The notes beneath the pieces were generated by a model, which made no database searches, was not told the DNA's origin, and was given only the letters and a program-made list of their open reading frames with translations. A program made the translations under genes and the position numbers. Below are positions 16,116-25,364 of a stretch of DNA of 64,000 bases, in pieces (the first letter of the stretch is position 1; each line of letters starts with the position of its first letter). The DNA is from Sphingomonas sp. Leaf407 (lineage in GTDB: Bacteria > Pseudomonadota > Alphaproteobacteria > Sphingomonadales > Sphingomonadaceae): contig NZ_LMQO01000001.1 in assembly GCF_001425385.1 (NCBI RefSeq), positions 496,001-560,000 of the forward strand, written 5' to 3'.

Positions 16116-18170
16116 TCACCATTCGATCGACAGCGTGGCGGACACGGTGCGCGGGCTGCCGGGATAATTGGTGGTCAGCGCGACCGGCTGTTCGACATAG
16201 AAGCGGTCGGTGACGTTGCGCACCACTACGCCCAGCCGGTATCGATCGGCGATGGTATAGCCCGCCGTCAAGTCGAAGCGGGTATAGCCGGGGACCGAGT
16301 AGCTGTTGGCCAGATCACCCGCCCGCGCGCCGACGCGGATCGCGCCGCCGCCCAGCATCGCGCCGCCCAGCGGCCCGGCGGGGATGCGATAGGTGGTCCA
16401 CAGATTGCCGCTCCATTCCGGCACCCCGCGCAACCGGTTGCCGACCGGGATCACCGTATCGCGCGTCAACGTGGCATCCAGATAGCCCGCCCCGACGATC
16501 CAGCGCCATCCGGGCAGCACCTCGCCGCTCAGGTCGACCTCGGCTCCGCGCGATCGTTGCTGGCCGGTGACGATCACGAAGCCGTTGTTGACCGGATCGG
16601 CGCTGGCCACGTTGTTCTTCACGATGTCGAAGATCGCGGCACTGGCGATCAGGCGGCCGCCGACGGGGGTGAACTTGATCCCCGCCTCATACTGCCGTCC
16701 GGTTTCGGGGGGCGCGGTGCCGCCGTCGGCCTGCGCGGCGGTGCGCGGGCGGAACGACGTCGACCAGTTGGCATAGAGCGCGACCGACGGCACGGCATGC
16801 CACACGATCCCCAGCCGGGGCGATGCGCGCCGTCCGTCCTCGGCGGTGGCGATCCCGGCGGTGGTCGTCGTCTGGTCGACATCGTCCCAGCGGACGCCCG
16901 CGACGATGTCGACGTGGTCGCCGATGCCGATCTGGTCCTGGACATAGGGGGCAAGGAACCGCGCGCGCACGTCGACCGTGCGGAAGAAGGCGAAGGTGCC
17001 GGGCAGCGCCCCCTGCACCGGATCGGCGACGCGGATCGATGCCAGCGGCGCGCGCCATTCGCTGGTCGTGCGGCGCGCATCGACCGCCTCGAACCCGGCG
17101 AGCAGCAGGTGGGTGAGCGGCCCGGTATCGAAGCGGAACAGCGCCTCGCTCTGGCTGGTCGTCGTCGCCACCGTCTGCGACTGGCGGACGCCGCGCCGCT
17201 GCAACAGCGTGCGCGCGGTGTTGAAGCCGGTGAAATCGGCGACGGTCCGCCCGCTCTCGCCGCGTTGATGCGACAGGATCTGGCGCAGCGTCAGCCAGTC
17301 GGTCAGGTCATGCTCGATCCGCCCGCGTACCCCGTGCTGCCGCCCGAAATTGCGCGACCATGGCTCGCCATAGCTGCGCGACGCGGGCCCCCGCACCGCG
17401 CCGTTCACGACCAGCAGGCCGCGATCCCCCGGCGTCACCTGATCGGTATAGTCGTAATCCACATCGGCGCGGGTCGCGGCATCGGGCCGCCATGCGATCG
17501 AGGGCGAGAAGAACACGCGGCTGCCGTCGATCTGGAAATCGCGGAAGCTGCCGCTGCGTTGCGCGGCGATGCTGAACCGGGCCGCCAGCACCTCGCTCGC
17601 CGGGCCGGTCACGGTCGCCTGCACCCGGCGCAGCCCGTTGCCGTCGCCCTGCACCTGACCTTCCATGCCGAAGGTGAAGGCCGGGCGACGGGTGACGATG
17701 TTGATCGTGCCCCCCGGTTCGCCGCGCCCGTACAGGACCGACGCCGGTCCCTTCAGCACCTCGACCTGCGCGACATTGGCGAGGTCGCGGACCGTTTCGG
17801 TGAAGTTCTGCGCCGGGTTGGCAAGAATGCCGTCGATCGCATAGGACGACAGCTCGAACCCGCGCACGACGAACAATTCGGTCCGGTTGCCCTGCGTGCC
17901 GCCGGGCTGCACGTTCGACACATTGGCGACCACATCGGCCAGCCGCAGCAGTTGCTGCTCGTCGATCGTCTCGCGCGGGACGACCTGTATCGCCTGCGGA
18001 ATGTCCTCGATCGCGGTCTGCGTCCGCGTCGCGCCGGTCGCGACTTCGGGGCGGATGCTATGGCGCCGTCCGACGACCAGCAGCTCGTCGATCAACGTGG
18101 CGTCCTGTGCGGCGGCGGGCAGCGGTCCGGCCAGCGCGACGAAACCCCATGCAACCAAACGCCTCGTCAA
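16116..18170 (-). CDS. TonB-dependent siderophore receptor
   Basis: The 684-aa outer membrane protein has a signal peptide ending PAAAQ at about residue 21, a plug domain (TQTAIEDIPQAIQVVPRETI, then VEVLKGPASVLYGRGEPGG) and a 22-strand barrel that ends in an aromatic residue (SATLSIEW), as expected for BAM-dependent assembly. The plug sequence places it with ferric-siderophore receptors. The start codon is TTG at 18170; no ATG is available in frame close by. A Fur-like box lies about 105 nt upstream. No tonB or exbB gene and no siderophore synthesis gene is adjacent. Confidence 0.93.
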   Translation of the reverse strand: MTRRLVAWGFVALAGPLPAAAQDATLIDELLVVGRRHSIRPEVATGATRTQTAIEDIPQAIQVVPRETIDEQQLLRLADVVANVSNVQPGGTQGNRTELFVVRGFELSSYAIDGILANPAQNFTETVRDLANVAQVEVLKGPASVLYGRGEPGGTINIVTRRPAFTFGMEGQVQGDGNGLRRVQATVTGPASEVLAARFSIAAQRSGSFRDFQIDGSRVFFSPSIAWRPDAATRADVDYDYTDQVTPGDRGLLVVNGAVRGPASRSYGEPWSRNFGRQHGVRGRIEHDLTDWLTLRQILSHQRGESGRTVADFTGFNTARTLLQRRGVRQSQTVATTTSQSEALFRFDTGPLTHLLLAGFEAVDARRTTSEWRAPLASIRVADPVQGALPGTFAFFRTVDVRARFLAPYVQDQIGIGDHVDIVAGVRWDDVDQTTTTAGIATAEDGRRASPRLGIVWHAVPSVALYANWSTSFRPRTAAQADGGTAPPETGRQYEAGIKFTPVGGRLIASAAIFDIVKNNVASADPVNNGFVIVTGQQRSRGAEVDLSGEVLPGWRWIVGAGYLDATLTRDTVIPVGNRLRGVPEWSGNLWTTYRIPAGPLGGAMLGGGAIRVGARAGDLANSYSVPGYTRFDLTAGYTIADRYRLGVVVRNVTDRFYVEQPVALTTNYPGSPRTVSATLSIEW

Positions 18171-18273
18171 ATCCCTGCCCCCGTATCGCGATTTCGTGCC
18201 GTTCCTCCTGCCCGCGCATCCTTGCCTGCGTCGGTCGGCATCGTGCCGCTACGGTCGGCGCTGCCTCTAAGGA

Positions 18274-18297
18274 CAATGCGAGTCGTTATCAATAGCA
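18274..18297 (-). promoter_or_regulatory. Fur-box-like site upstream of the siderophore receptor
   Basis: On the minus strand TGCTATTGATAACGACTCGC, followed by ATTG, matches the GATAATGATTCTCATT-type Fur box pattern seen before many TonB receptor genes at most positions. The position and the neighbouring gene fit iron repression. Confidence 0.55.
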
Positions 18298-18361
18298 AAG
18301 GTTGCTGTGGTTGGGCGTACGGCCCCTTTCGCGAATCCGCGACACCCCCTAAACCCCCGCC

Positions 18362-19228
18362 ATGGCAACCATCGCATTCATCGGCACCGGCGTCATGGGC
18401 GCGCCCATGGCCGGGCATCTCGTCACCGCCGGGCACCGGGTGGTCGTCTACAACCGCACCCGCGCCAAGGCGGACGCTTGGGCGGAACGGCACGGCGGCA
18501 CCGTCGCCGACACACCCGCCGCCGCTGCGAAGGGCGCGGATGCGGTGTTCGCCTGCGTCGGCAACGACGACGATCTGCGCGCCGTAACGCTGGGCGACGA
18601 CGGCGCGTTCGCCGCGATGGCGTCGGGTGCGCTGTTCGCCGACCACACCACCGTCTCCGCCGCGATCGCCCGTGAACTGGCCGATGCCGGCACGGCAAGC
18701 GGCCTGCTCGTCCTCGATGCCCCGGTTTCGGGCGGACAGGCAGGGGCCGAGAACGGCAAGCTCTCGATCATGTGCGGCGGCTCCAGCCAGGCCTTCGCCG
18801 CCGCCGAGCCGATCATGGCCGCCTATGCCCAGCGCATCGTCCATGTCGGTGAGGCGGGCGCGGGGCAGACGACCAAGATGGTCAACCAGATCTGCATCGC
18901 CGGCGTCCTGGGCGGCCTCGCCGAAGCGCTGCGCTTCGCGCAAAAGGCCGATCTCGATCTGGACAAGGTCCTCGACGCCGTCTCCGGCGGCGCGGCGCAA
19001 AGCTGGCAGATGGTCAACCGCTGGCCGACGATGGCACAGGACCGGTTCGACTTCGGCTTCGCGATCGACTGGATGCGCAAGGACCTCGGGCTGGCGCTCG
19101 ACGAGGCACGGCGGCAGGGGGCGACGCTGCCCGTTACCGCGCTGGTCGACCAATTCTATGCGGAGGTACAGGCGATGGACGGCGGGCGACAGGATACCAG
19201 CGCGCTGGTGCGGAGACTGGCCAAGTGA
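18362..19228 (+). CDS. NAD(P)-dependent beta-hydroxyacid dehydrogenase
   Basis: The 288-aa protein belongs to the 3-hydroxyisobutyrate/tartronate semialdehyde reductase family. It has the Rossmann motif GTGVMGAPMAGHL at residues 8-20, the substrate loop DAPVSGGQAGAENG at about 119-132, and the catalytic Lys172 in GQTTKMVNQ. Such enzymes reversibly oxidise short beta-hydroxyacids. It overlaps the amidohydrolase gene downstream by four bases. The substrate is unknown; valine breakdown genes that would suggest mmsB are absent. Confidence 0.9.
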   Translation: MATIAFIGTGVMGAPMAGHLVTAGHRVVVYNRTRAKADAWAERHGGTVADTPAAAAKGADAVFACVGNDDDLRAVTLGDDGAFAAMASGALFADHTTVSAAIARELADAGTASGLLVLDAPVSGGQAGAENGKLSIMCGGSSQAFAAAEPIMAAYAQRIVHVGEAGAGQTTKMVNQICIAGVLGGLAEALRFAQKADLDLDKVLDAVSGGAAQSWQMVNRWPTMAQDRFDFGFAIDWMRKDLGLALDEARRQGATLPVTALVDQFYAEVQAMDGGRQDTSALVRRLAK

Positions 19229-20892
19229 AGCGCCTGCTCCTGATCCCCGCGCTCCTCGCCGCCGCCCCTGCGCTGGCCGACGGCCTCGTCGACAACGTCA
19301 ACGGCGTCGCGCTCGATTCGCGGGGGCAGGTCGTCCGCTTCTCGGCGATCGTCATCGACAAGGAAGGCAAGGTCGTCCGGCTGGTGCCCAAGGGCGAGAA
19401 GCCGCCCAAGCGCCCCGACTGGCGCACCGACATGGGCGGGCGCACTGTTATGCCTGGGATGATCGACGCGCACGGCCACGTCATGGCGCTCGGCTATCGC
19501 GGGCTGGAGATCGACCTGTCGGCCACCCGCTCGCTCGCCGACGCGCAGACGACGATCCGCGCCTATGCGCGTGCCAACGGCAACCGGCCGTGGATCGTCG
19601 GCGGCGGGTGGAATCAGGAGGCATGGGGCCTCGGCCGCTTCCCGACCGCCGCCGAACTCGACGCGGCGGTCGGTGACAAGCCGGTGCTGCTCGAACGCGC
19701 CGACGGCCATGCGGTGTGGGCCAACAGCGCGGCGATCAAGGCGGCGGGTATCACCGCCCAGACCAAGTCGCCCCCCGGCGGCCGGATCGAGCTGGCGAAT
19801 GGCCAGCCCTCGGGCGTGTTCGTCGATTCCGCCGCGACGCTGTTCGACGCCGCGAAGCCCAAACCGTCGCCGCGCGAACGCAACGCCGCGTTTCTGAAAG
19901 CACAGGACACGCTGCTGTCGAACGGCATCACCGCCACCGCCGACATGGGCACCACCGTCGACGACTGGCAGGTGTTCCGCCGCATGGGCGACATCGGCCA
20001 GTTGCGCGTGCGGATCATGAGCTATGGCATGGGGCTCGACACCGCGCTGAGCGTGGCCGGATCGGGACCGACGCCGTGGCTTTACGGCGACCGGTTGCGC
20101 ATGGGCGGGATCAAGCTCTACGCCGATGGCGCATTGGGCTCGCGCGGGGCATGGCTGAAAGCGCCGTACAGCGACGCGCCGGGCCAGCGGGGCCTTTCGT
20201 TCATCGGCGATACCACGTTGCTCAACGTCATGAGCCGCGCGACGATGGACAATTTCCAGCTCGCGATCCACGCGATCGGCGATCAGGCGAACCGGCAGGT
20301 GCTCGACGCGATCGCCGAGATCGCCTCGTCGTACAAGGACGATCGCCGCTGGCGGATTGAACATGCGCAGGTCATCGACCCCGCCGACCTCCCCGCGCTG
20401 GGGCGCAACGGCACCATCGCCTCGATGCAGCCGGTCCATGCTACCGGCGACCGCACCATGGCCGAGGCACGGCTGGGCGAGGCGCGGCTCAAAGGGGCCT
20501 ATGCGTGGGCGACCGTGCTGCGGGGCGGCGGGCGGCTGGCGTTCGGCTCGGACTATCCGGTCGAGAGCCCGAACCCGTTCGTCGGCTGGGCCGCCGCCTT
20601 CACCCGCGAGGATGCCAACGGCCAGCCGCCGGGCGGATGGCGCCCCGAAGAGCGGGTGACGCGCGAACAGGCGTGGAAGGCCTTTACCCAGGACGCGGCC
20701 TATGCCGGCTTCGCCGAACAACGCTTCGGTTCGCTGCTGCCCGGACAAAAGGCCGATTTCCTCGTCGTCGACCGCGATCCGGTGGCGGCGACCCCGGCCG
20801 AACTCCGCGCGACGAAGGTGCTCGAAACCTGGGTCGGCGGCTACAGGGCATGGCCGCTCAAGGACAAGCCGGAGGTGGCGGCGGGGCGGTAA
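19225..20892 (+). CDS. Secreted amidohydrolase (amidohydrolase_3 / YtcJ-like)
   Basis: The 555-aa protein starts at GTG 19225, overlapping the previous stop (GTGA). A signal peptide ending PALAD (about residue 20) predicts export. The metal-dependent hydrolase core begins with VMPGMIDAHGHVMALG, continues with AIHAIGDQANRQV and ends near GSDYPVESPNPFVGWAAA and the C-terminal QKADFLVVDRDP. This is the amidohydrolase_3 group, mostly of unknown substrate (amide or N-formyl bond hydrolysis). The role with the dehydrogenase upstream is not known. Confidence 0.9.
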   Translation: MKRLLLIPALLAAAPALADGLVDNVNGVALDSRGQVVRFSAIVIDKEGKVVRLVPKGEKPPKRPDWRTDMGGRTVMPGMIDAHGHVMALGYRGLEIDLSATRSLADAQTTIRAYARANGNRPWIVGGGWNQEAWGLGRFPTAAELDAAVGDKPVLLERADGHAVWANSAAIKAAGITAQTKSPPGGRIELANGQPSGVFVDSAATLFDAAKPKPSPRERNAAFLKAQDTLLSNGITATADMGTTVDDWQVFRRMGDIGQLRVRIMSYGMGLDTALSVAGSGPTPWLYGDRLRMGGIKLYADGALGSRGAWLKAPYSDAPGQRGLSFIGDTTLLNVMSRATMDNFQLAIHAIGDQANRQVLDAIAEIASSYKDDRRWRIEHAQVIDPADLPALGRNGTIASMQPVHATGDRTMAEARLGEARLKGAYAWATVLRGGGRLAFGSDYPVESPNPFVGWAAAFTREDANGQPPGGWRPEERVTREQAWKAFTQDAAYAGFAEQRFGSLLPGQKADFLVVDRDPVAATPAELRATKVLETWVGGYRAWPLKDKPEVAAGR

Positions 20893-21083
20893 GGGGTCGC
20901 CGTCCGGCCTCTCTGCGCAGCCAATCGTCCCTTTGGCGAAAGCTGGAGCCTCAAGCGCTTCCTGCCACGCTTTGTCGCCGGGATGACGTCAGGCTCGACT
21001 TGGCCAACGCCGACTCTGTCCCATCGCGGAACGCCCCCGAATCCACGGGTGTACCCGCGCCCGATCCGGGGTAGGACCTGCCC

Positions 21084-21764
21084 ATGGCCGCGAAGCTGCG
21101 AACCGCATTGGGAGTGACGCTGCTGCTGGGCGCGATCGGCGCGACGGCGGGGGGAGCGTTGATGCTGATTGGCGCGCACCCCGCCGCACCGGCCGCCCCG
21201 CCGCTGCCGGTCATCCGCGTCACGCCCACGCCGTCCGCCCGCCCGACTCCGGCGACCATCCGCCCGACGCCGACCCCCGCCGCGACTCCCGCGCCCGAGG
21301 CGATGGTCGTCCGCCACATCCTGACCATCGACGGTCCGTTCACCCACGGCCGCTGGCTGTGGGACGAAAGCGCCGCGCCCAAAACCGGCCCGATCGTCAT
21401 CACCGTCGATCTGGACGCACAAGTCCTCTCGATCTTCCGTGACGGCTATGAGATTGGCACGGCGGTCGTGCTGTACGGCGCCGACTGGAAACCCACGCCG
21501 CTCGGCGCGCTCAAGATCACTCAGAAGGACGCCGACCATGTCAGCAACCTCTACGGCGCGCCGATGCCGTACATGCTCCGGCTGACCAACGACGGCATCT
21601 CGATCCACGGCAGCGACGTGCAGCCCGGCGGCGCGACCCATGGCTGCATCGGTGTCCCCACCGCCTTCGCCCGCAAGCTGTTCGCGGCGGTGAAACTCGG
21701 CGACCGCGTCATCATCACCAACGGCAAACGGCTGGCGATGGGCGCGGCGATCGCCCGCCGCTGA
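21084..21764 (+). CDS. L,D-transpeptidase family protein (YkuD domain)
   Basis: The 226-aa protein has an N-terminal membrane anchor (about residues 8-30), a Pro/Thr-rich linker (about 33-72), and a YkuD domain (about 105-210). The active site is seen in SIHGSDVQPGG and THGCIGVP with the catalytic Cys188. L,D-transpeptidases form 3-3 cross-links or attach proteins to peptidoglycan; here the linker would let the domain reach the cell wall. It is preceded by a 191-bp gap without an evident gene. Confidence 0.9.
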   Translation: MAAKLRTALGVTLLLGAIGATAGGALMLIGAHPAAPAAPPLPVIRVTPTPSARPTPATIRPTPTPAATPAPEAMVVRHILTIDGPFTHGRWLWDESAAPKTGPIVITVDLDAQVLSIFRDGYEIGTAVVLYGADWKPTPLGALKITQKDADHVSNLYGAPMPYMLRLTNDGISIHGSDVQPGGATHGCIGVPTAFARKLFAAVKLGDRVIITNGKRLAMGAAIARR

Positions 21765-21844
21765 CGTTTAGTGCCCGGCGGACCGGCGGTGGCCGACGCG
21801 GGCAGTTTCTGGTACGCCGAACCAAACGAGGACCGGGGGTTGCA

Positions 21845-22783
21845 ATGCGAATGATGATGGTTGCGGCGGCGGCATTGCTCGTTGTCGGCTGCGGCGGTGC
21901 GGGCGGTAGCAGCGGGGGCGGGACGGTGTCGGGTCCGCCGCCATCGCCTACGCCGACCCCTACGCCGTCACCCTCGCCATCGCCCGCCGCGCTCTACACC
22001 AAGATCGCGGAAGCCGCCGTGCCGACGAAGTATTCCGCCATCTGCAACGATCCGCGTGTCGGGCTTAGGCTACTCGGTCTGGGCGACGGCGTCCGACTGC
22101 TTGGCGATCTGGTCAACGATGTTCAGATTGTCGAAAGCCCTTGGAGTGGTCGTCTGACCTTCGGAGCGGCCGACCGCACGCCCGGCATCGACCTTCCGGT
22201 ACGGGAATATTCGCTGCCATTCGACGGAACCGAGCGGACGGTCCTGTCGCTGCGCCCATTACGCATCAACCAGCAGCTGTACGATTATGTCGGCCGGCTC
22301 GATCTCTATCGGCGCTCTACCGGAGGAAGCGACGGTTATTCCTACGGCTGCCTGTACGGTGCCCCGACTCTGACGACGGACCAGCCCACGTCGGTGATCC
22401 AGATTACGGGGCGGGTGACGGGTATTGCCTCGGTCACGGAAAGCCCTACGGTATCGCGCGGATACAATATGTCGATCAGCGAGAGTTCGATCGCTTTCGA
22501 TCCGGTCCAGCGGCAGGTCACGGTCAGCGTGACGCTCAAGGGAACGCCGACGCGTGACACAAACCTGCCCGAGTTGTCGCTGGGAACCTTCAGCCAGACG
22601 ATCCCGCTGTATGAAGACGCCTTCTACCGCGACGTACCGAGCGGCTCCACCGGTCAGCTCCAGGTATCCGGCACTTTCTTCGGGCCCATGTTCGCCGAAA
22701 CCGCGGTGCTGTTTTCGATCACGGGCCAGACTCCCGAAAAACACTCCTTTTCGCTCATTGGCCAGATTACCGGCAAACGGTGA
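21845..22783 (+). CDS. Hypothetical lipoprotein with TbpB-like C-terminal segment
   Basis: The 312-aa protein has a lipoprotein signal peptide with LVVGC at about residues 12-16, then Gly/Ser and Pro/Thr/Ser repeats to about residue 48, a typical spacer for a surface lipoprotein. The body is beta-rich. The segment QVSGTFFGPMFAETAVLFS near residue 280 resembles the GxFFGPxAxEIGG pattern of transferrin-binding-protein-like beta barrels. Length and order fit that group, but the family assignment is an inference from a short pattern. Confidence 0.7.
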   Translation: MRMMMVAAAALLVVGCGGAGGSSGGGTVSGPPPSPTPTPTPSPSPSPAALYTKIAEAAVPTKYSAICNDPRVGLRLLGLGDGVRLLGDLVNDVQIVESPWSGRLTFGAADRTPGIDLPVREYSLPFDGTERTVLSLRPLRINQQLYDYVGRLDLYRRSTGGSDGYSYGCLYGAPTLTTDQPTSVIQITGRVTGIASVTESPTVSRGYNMSISESSIAFDPVQRQVTVSVTLKGTPTRDTNLPELSLGTFSQTIPLYEDAFYRDVPSGSTGQLQVSGTFFGPMFAETAVLFSITGQTPEKHSFSLIGQITGKR

Positions 22784-22810
22784 TCGGCGGCGCGGCCGGC
22801 GGTTGCCGTC

Positions 22811-23512
22811 TCAGGCGACCGCCGCCTCACCCATCTCGTCGGGCTCGCGCAGCACGTAGCCGCGGCCCCACACCGTTTCGATGTAATTCTCGCCATCGCA
22901 GGCGGTGCTGAGCTTCTTGCGCAGCTTGCAGATGAAGACGTCGATGATCTTCAGCTCGGGCTCGTCCATGCCGCCGTACAGGTGGTTCAGGAACATTTCC
23001 TTGGTCAGCGTCGTGCCCTTGCGCAGCGAAAGCAGCTCGAGCATCGCATATTCCTTGCCGGTCAGGTGGACGCGCGACCCGTCGACCTCGACCGTCTTGG
23101 CATCGAGGTTCACCGCCAGCTTGCCGGTGCGGATCACCGACTGCGAATGGCCCTTCGACCGGCGCACCACCGCATGGATGCGCGCGATCAGTTCCTCGCG
23201 GTGGAACGGCTTGGTCACGTAATCGTCGGCGCCGAAGCCGAACGAGCGTACCTTGCTGTCCATCTCGTCGATGCCCGACAGGATCAGGACCGGCGTCTGC
23301 ACCCGCGCCACGCGCAGCTTCTTCAGCACGTCATAGCCGTGCATGTCGGGCAGGTTCAGGTCGAGCAGGATGATGTCGTAATCGTACAGCTTGCCCAGAT
23401 CGAGGCCTTCTTCGCCCAGATCGGTCGTATAGATATTGAAACCCTCGGTGGTCAGCATGAGCTCGATCGCCTTGGCGGTCGTCGGCTCGTCCTCGATCAG
23501 CAGCACGCGCAT
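22811..23512 (-). CDS. ctrA: Cell cycle response regulator CtrA
   Basis: The 233-aa OmpR-type regulator starts [20 protein letters not shown] and has the phospho-acceptor Asp51 in [16 protein letters not shown]. The receiver is followed by a winged-helix DNA-binding domain ([31 protein letters not shown]) near-identical in pattern to alphaproteobacterial CtrA. CtrA controls cell division, flagellar and, in some species, replication genes by binding TTAA-N7-TTAA. The start at 23512 gives the family length. A CtrA box and a GANTC site lie upstream. The gene is alone; the downstream neighbour is convergent. Confidence 0.96.
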   Translation of the reverse strand: MRVLLIEDEPTTAKAIELMLTTEGFNIYTTDLGEEGLDLGKLYDYDIILLDLNLPDMHGYDVLKKLRVARVQTPVLILSGIDEMDSKVRSFGFGADDYVTKPFHREELIARIHAVVRRSKGHSQSVIRTGKLAVNLDAKTVEVDGSRVHLTGKEYAMLELLSLRKGTTLTKEMFLNHLYGGMDEPELKIIDVFICKLRKKLSTACDGENYIETVWGRGYVLREPDEMGEAAVA

Positions 23513-23598
23513 CCGGCAGTCCCCCGTTTCGCGGCACGCTCTTCCCTGTCGGCGCGCAAGCGAGAACAATTACTGTAAACCTTTCTGAAGGCAAAAGG

Positions 23599-23613
23599 TT
23601 AATTTCCGCTTAA
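23599..23613. promoter_or_regulatory. CtrA box (TTAA-N7-TTAA) upstream of ctrA
   Basis: TTAATTTCCGCTTAA fits the full CtrA consensus exactly, 87 bp before the ctrA start. A GANTC methylation site (GATTC, 23622-23626) lies 9 bp away. Both features are known from ctrA promoters in Caulobacter, where CtrA autoregulates and CcrM methylation modulates transcription. Confidence 0.7.
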
Positions 23614-23640
23614 GCCAGAACGATTCGTTAGGATGAGCGG

Positions 23641-24543
23641 TTAACGTGACTGGCATAAGCGCCGGAATCGTTCGGACAAAAACTCGATCAGCGCCTCGAC
23701 CCGCGCGGGCCTGAGCGTGCCGGGCGGGGTCAGCAGGTGCAACGCCACCCCGGCCCCGGTCCATGCCTCCAGCACCGGCTCCAGCCGCCCGGCGGCGATG
23801 TCGGCATCGACCAGAAAATCGGGCAGCCGCGCCACGCCCAGTCCCGCGCGCAGCGCCGGCAGCATCGCCTCGCCGTTGTTCGTCGCCAGCGGCCCCGCCG
23901 GGCGGACCGCCACTTCCTCTGCGCCCTGCCGGAAATGCCAGATCGCGTTGGGCAGGTTGGTATAGCCGAAACAGGCATGATGGCCGAGGTCGGCGGGATG
24001 CGTCGGTCGGCCGTGTTTCTCCCAATAGGCCGGCGCGGCGACGATCCGTATCGCCACCGGGGCCAGCCGCCGCGCGCGCAGCGAACTGTCGGGCAGGTCG
24101 GCGATGCGCAGCGCCACGTCGATCCCGTCGGCCACGATGTCGACCTTGGCATCGGACAGCGTCAGGTCGATCTCGACGCCGGGATGCGCCGCAAGGAAAT
24201 CGGCGATCGCCGGGGCGACATGGGCGAGGCCGAACGACATCGGCGCCGCCACCCGCACCAGACCGGTCGGCGCGGCGGCGGCATCGCGCGCCTGTTCCTC
24301 CGCCCCCTGCGCCTCGGCCAATATCCGCGCCGCCCGCTCGCTCAGCGACTGGCCGGCATCGGTCAACGCGAGCCGCCGCGACGTCCGGTGGAACAAGGTG
24401 GTGCCGAGCGACACCTCCAGCCGGGCGACCGCCTTCGACACCGTCGCCTTCGACACGCCGATCGATGCCGCCGCCGCGCTGAACGAGCGATGCTCCACCA
24501 CGCAGGCGAACATCGCCCACGCCTCGAAATCCGGCAGCCGCAT
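23641..24543 (-). CDS. LysR family transcriptional regulator
   Basis: The 300-aa protein has the LysR helix-turn-helix at about residues 5-62 (FSAAAASIGVSKATVSKAVARLE) and a type 2 periplasmic-binding-like effector domain from about 90. The start at 24543 has GAGGAAC as a Shine-Dalgarno sequence. It is divergent from the pirin-wrbA pair; in many proteobacteria a LysR regulator of this subgroup controls a divergent pirin or quinone reductase gene, so regulation of its neighbours is likely. Confidence 0.93.
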   Translation of the reverse strand: MRLPDFEAWAMFACVVEHRSFSAAAASIGVSKATVSKAVARLEVSLGTTLFHRTSRRLALTDAGQSLSERAARILAEAQGAEEQARDAAAAPTGLVRVAAPMSFGLAHVAPAIADFLAAHPGVEIDLTLSDAKVDIVADGIDVALRIADLPDSSLRARRLAPVAIRIVAAPAYWEKHGRPTHPADLGHHACFGYTNLPNAIWHFRQGAEEVAVRPAGPLATNNGEAMLPALRAGLGVARLPDFLVDADIAAGRLEPVLEAWTGAGVALHLLTPPGTLRPARVEALIEFLSERFRRLCQSR

Positions 24544-24560
24544 GGATGTTCCTCGTTCCC

Positions 24561-24575
24561 GAAACGATCGGTTTC
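24561..24575. promoter_or_regulatory. Inverted repeat in the LysR-pirin intergenic region
   Basis: GAAACGATCGGTTTC has perfect 5-bp arms around GATCG. It is followed by GTTTCCG at 24571-24577 and 24580-24586, which look like repeated half-sites. The location in the 95-bp divergent gap suggests the binding site of the LysR regulator. Confidence 0.4.
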
Positions 24576-24638
24576 CGACGTTTCCGTTTACGCGACTGTC
24601 ACGCCGCCTATCTTGATCGTCAAGCAAGGAGACTTCGA

Positions 24639-25334
24639 ATGATCGACAAACGTGACTTCGCCAGCCTCGGCCACGCCGACCACGGCTGGCTGAACGCCCG
24701 CCATCATTTCAGCTTCGCGAACTATTATGATCCCGCCCGCATGGGCTGGGGCGCGATCCGGGTGTGGAACGACGACGAGATCGCCGCCAATTCGGGTTTC
24801 CCGCCGCACCCGCACAAGGACATGGAGATCATCACCTATGTCCGCTCGGGCGCGATCACCCATCAGGATTCGATGGGCAACAAGGGCCGCACGTCGGCTG
24901 GCGACGTGCAGGTGATGAGCGCCGGTTCGGGCGTGCGCCACGCCGAATACAACCTCGAACCCGAAACGACCCGCATCTTCCAGATATGGATCGAACCGCG
25001 CCAGAAGGGCGGCACCCCGTCATGGGGAGCCAAGCCGTTCCCCAAGGGCGAGCGCTCGGGCAAGTTCGTGACGCTGGCCAGCGGTGCGGACGACGAGGAT
25101 GCGCTGCGCATCCGCGCCGACGCCCGCGTGCTCGGCGCCACGCTGCGTGCCGGCGAGAGTGTGGAACATAGCGTGGGGGCGGGGCGTCACGCTTATCTGG
25201 TCGCCGCGACCGGCGCGTTCACCATCGACGGCGTCGCCTTTCAGGCACGCGACGGGGCGGCGCTCTCGGGCGGGCAGACCGTTACCATCACCGCGATCGA
25301 GGACAGCGAACTCGTTCTCGTCGACGCCGAATAA
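24639..25334 (+). CDS. Pirin family protein
   Basis: The 231-aa bicupin protein shows the pirin N-terminal cupin motif PPHPHKDMEIITYV with metal-binding His residues, HQDSMGNKG, and SAGSGVRHAEYN. Bacterial pirins of this YhhW-like type bind iron and can act as quercetin dioxygenases or redox-linked regulators. Start ATG 24639 has a strong AAGGAG. It is followed 30 nt later by wrbA in the same direction. Confidence 0.93.
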   Translation: MIDKRDFASLGHADHGWLNARHHFSFANYYDPARMGWGAIRVWNDDEIAANSGFPPHPHKDMEIITYVRSGAITHQDSMGNKGRTSAGDVQVMSAGSGVRHAEYNLEPETTRIFQIWIEPRQKGGTPSWGAKPFPKGERSGKFVTLASGADDEDALRIRADARVLGATLRAGESVEHSVGAGRHAYLVAATGAFTIDGVAFQARDGAALSGGQTVTITAIEDSELVLVDAE

Positions 25335-25364
25335 GCAACGTCTTTCCCAAGGGAGTATGCCTGC

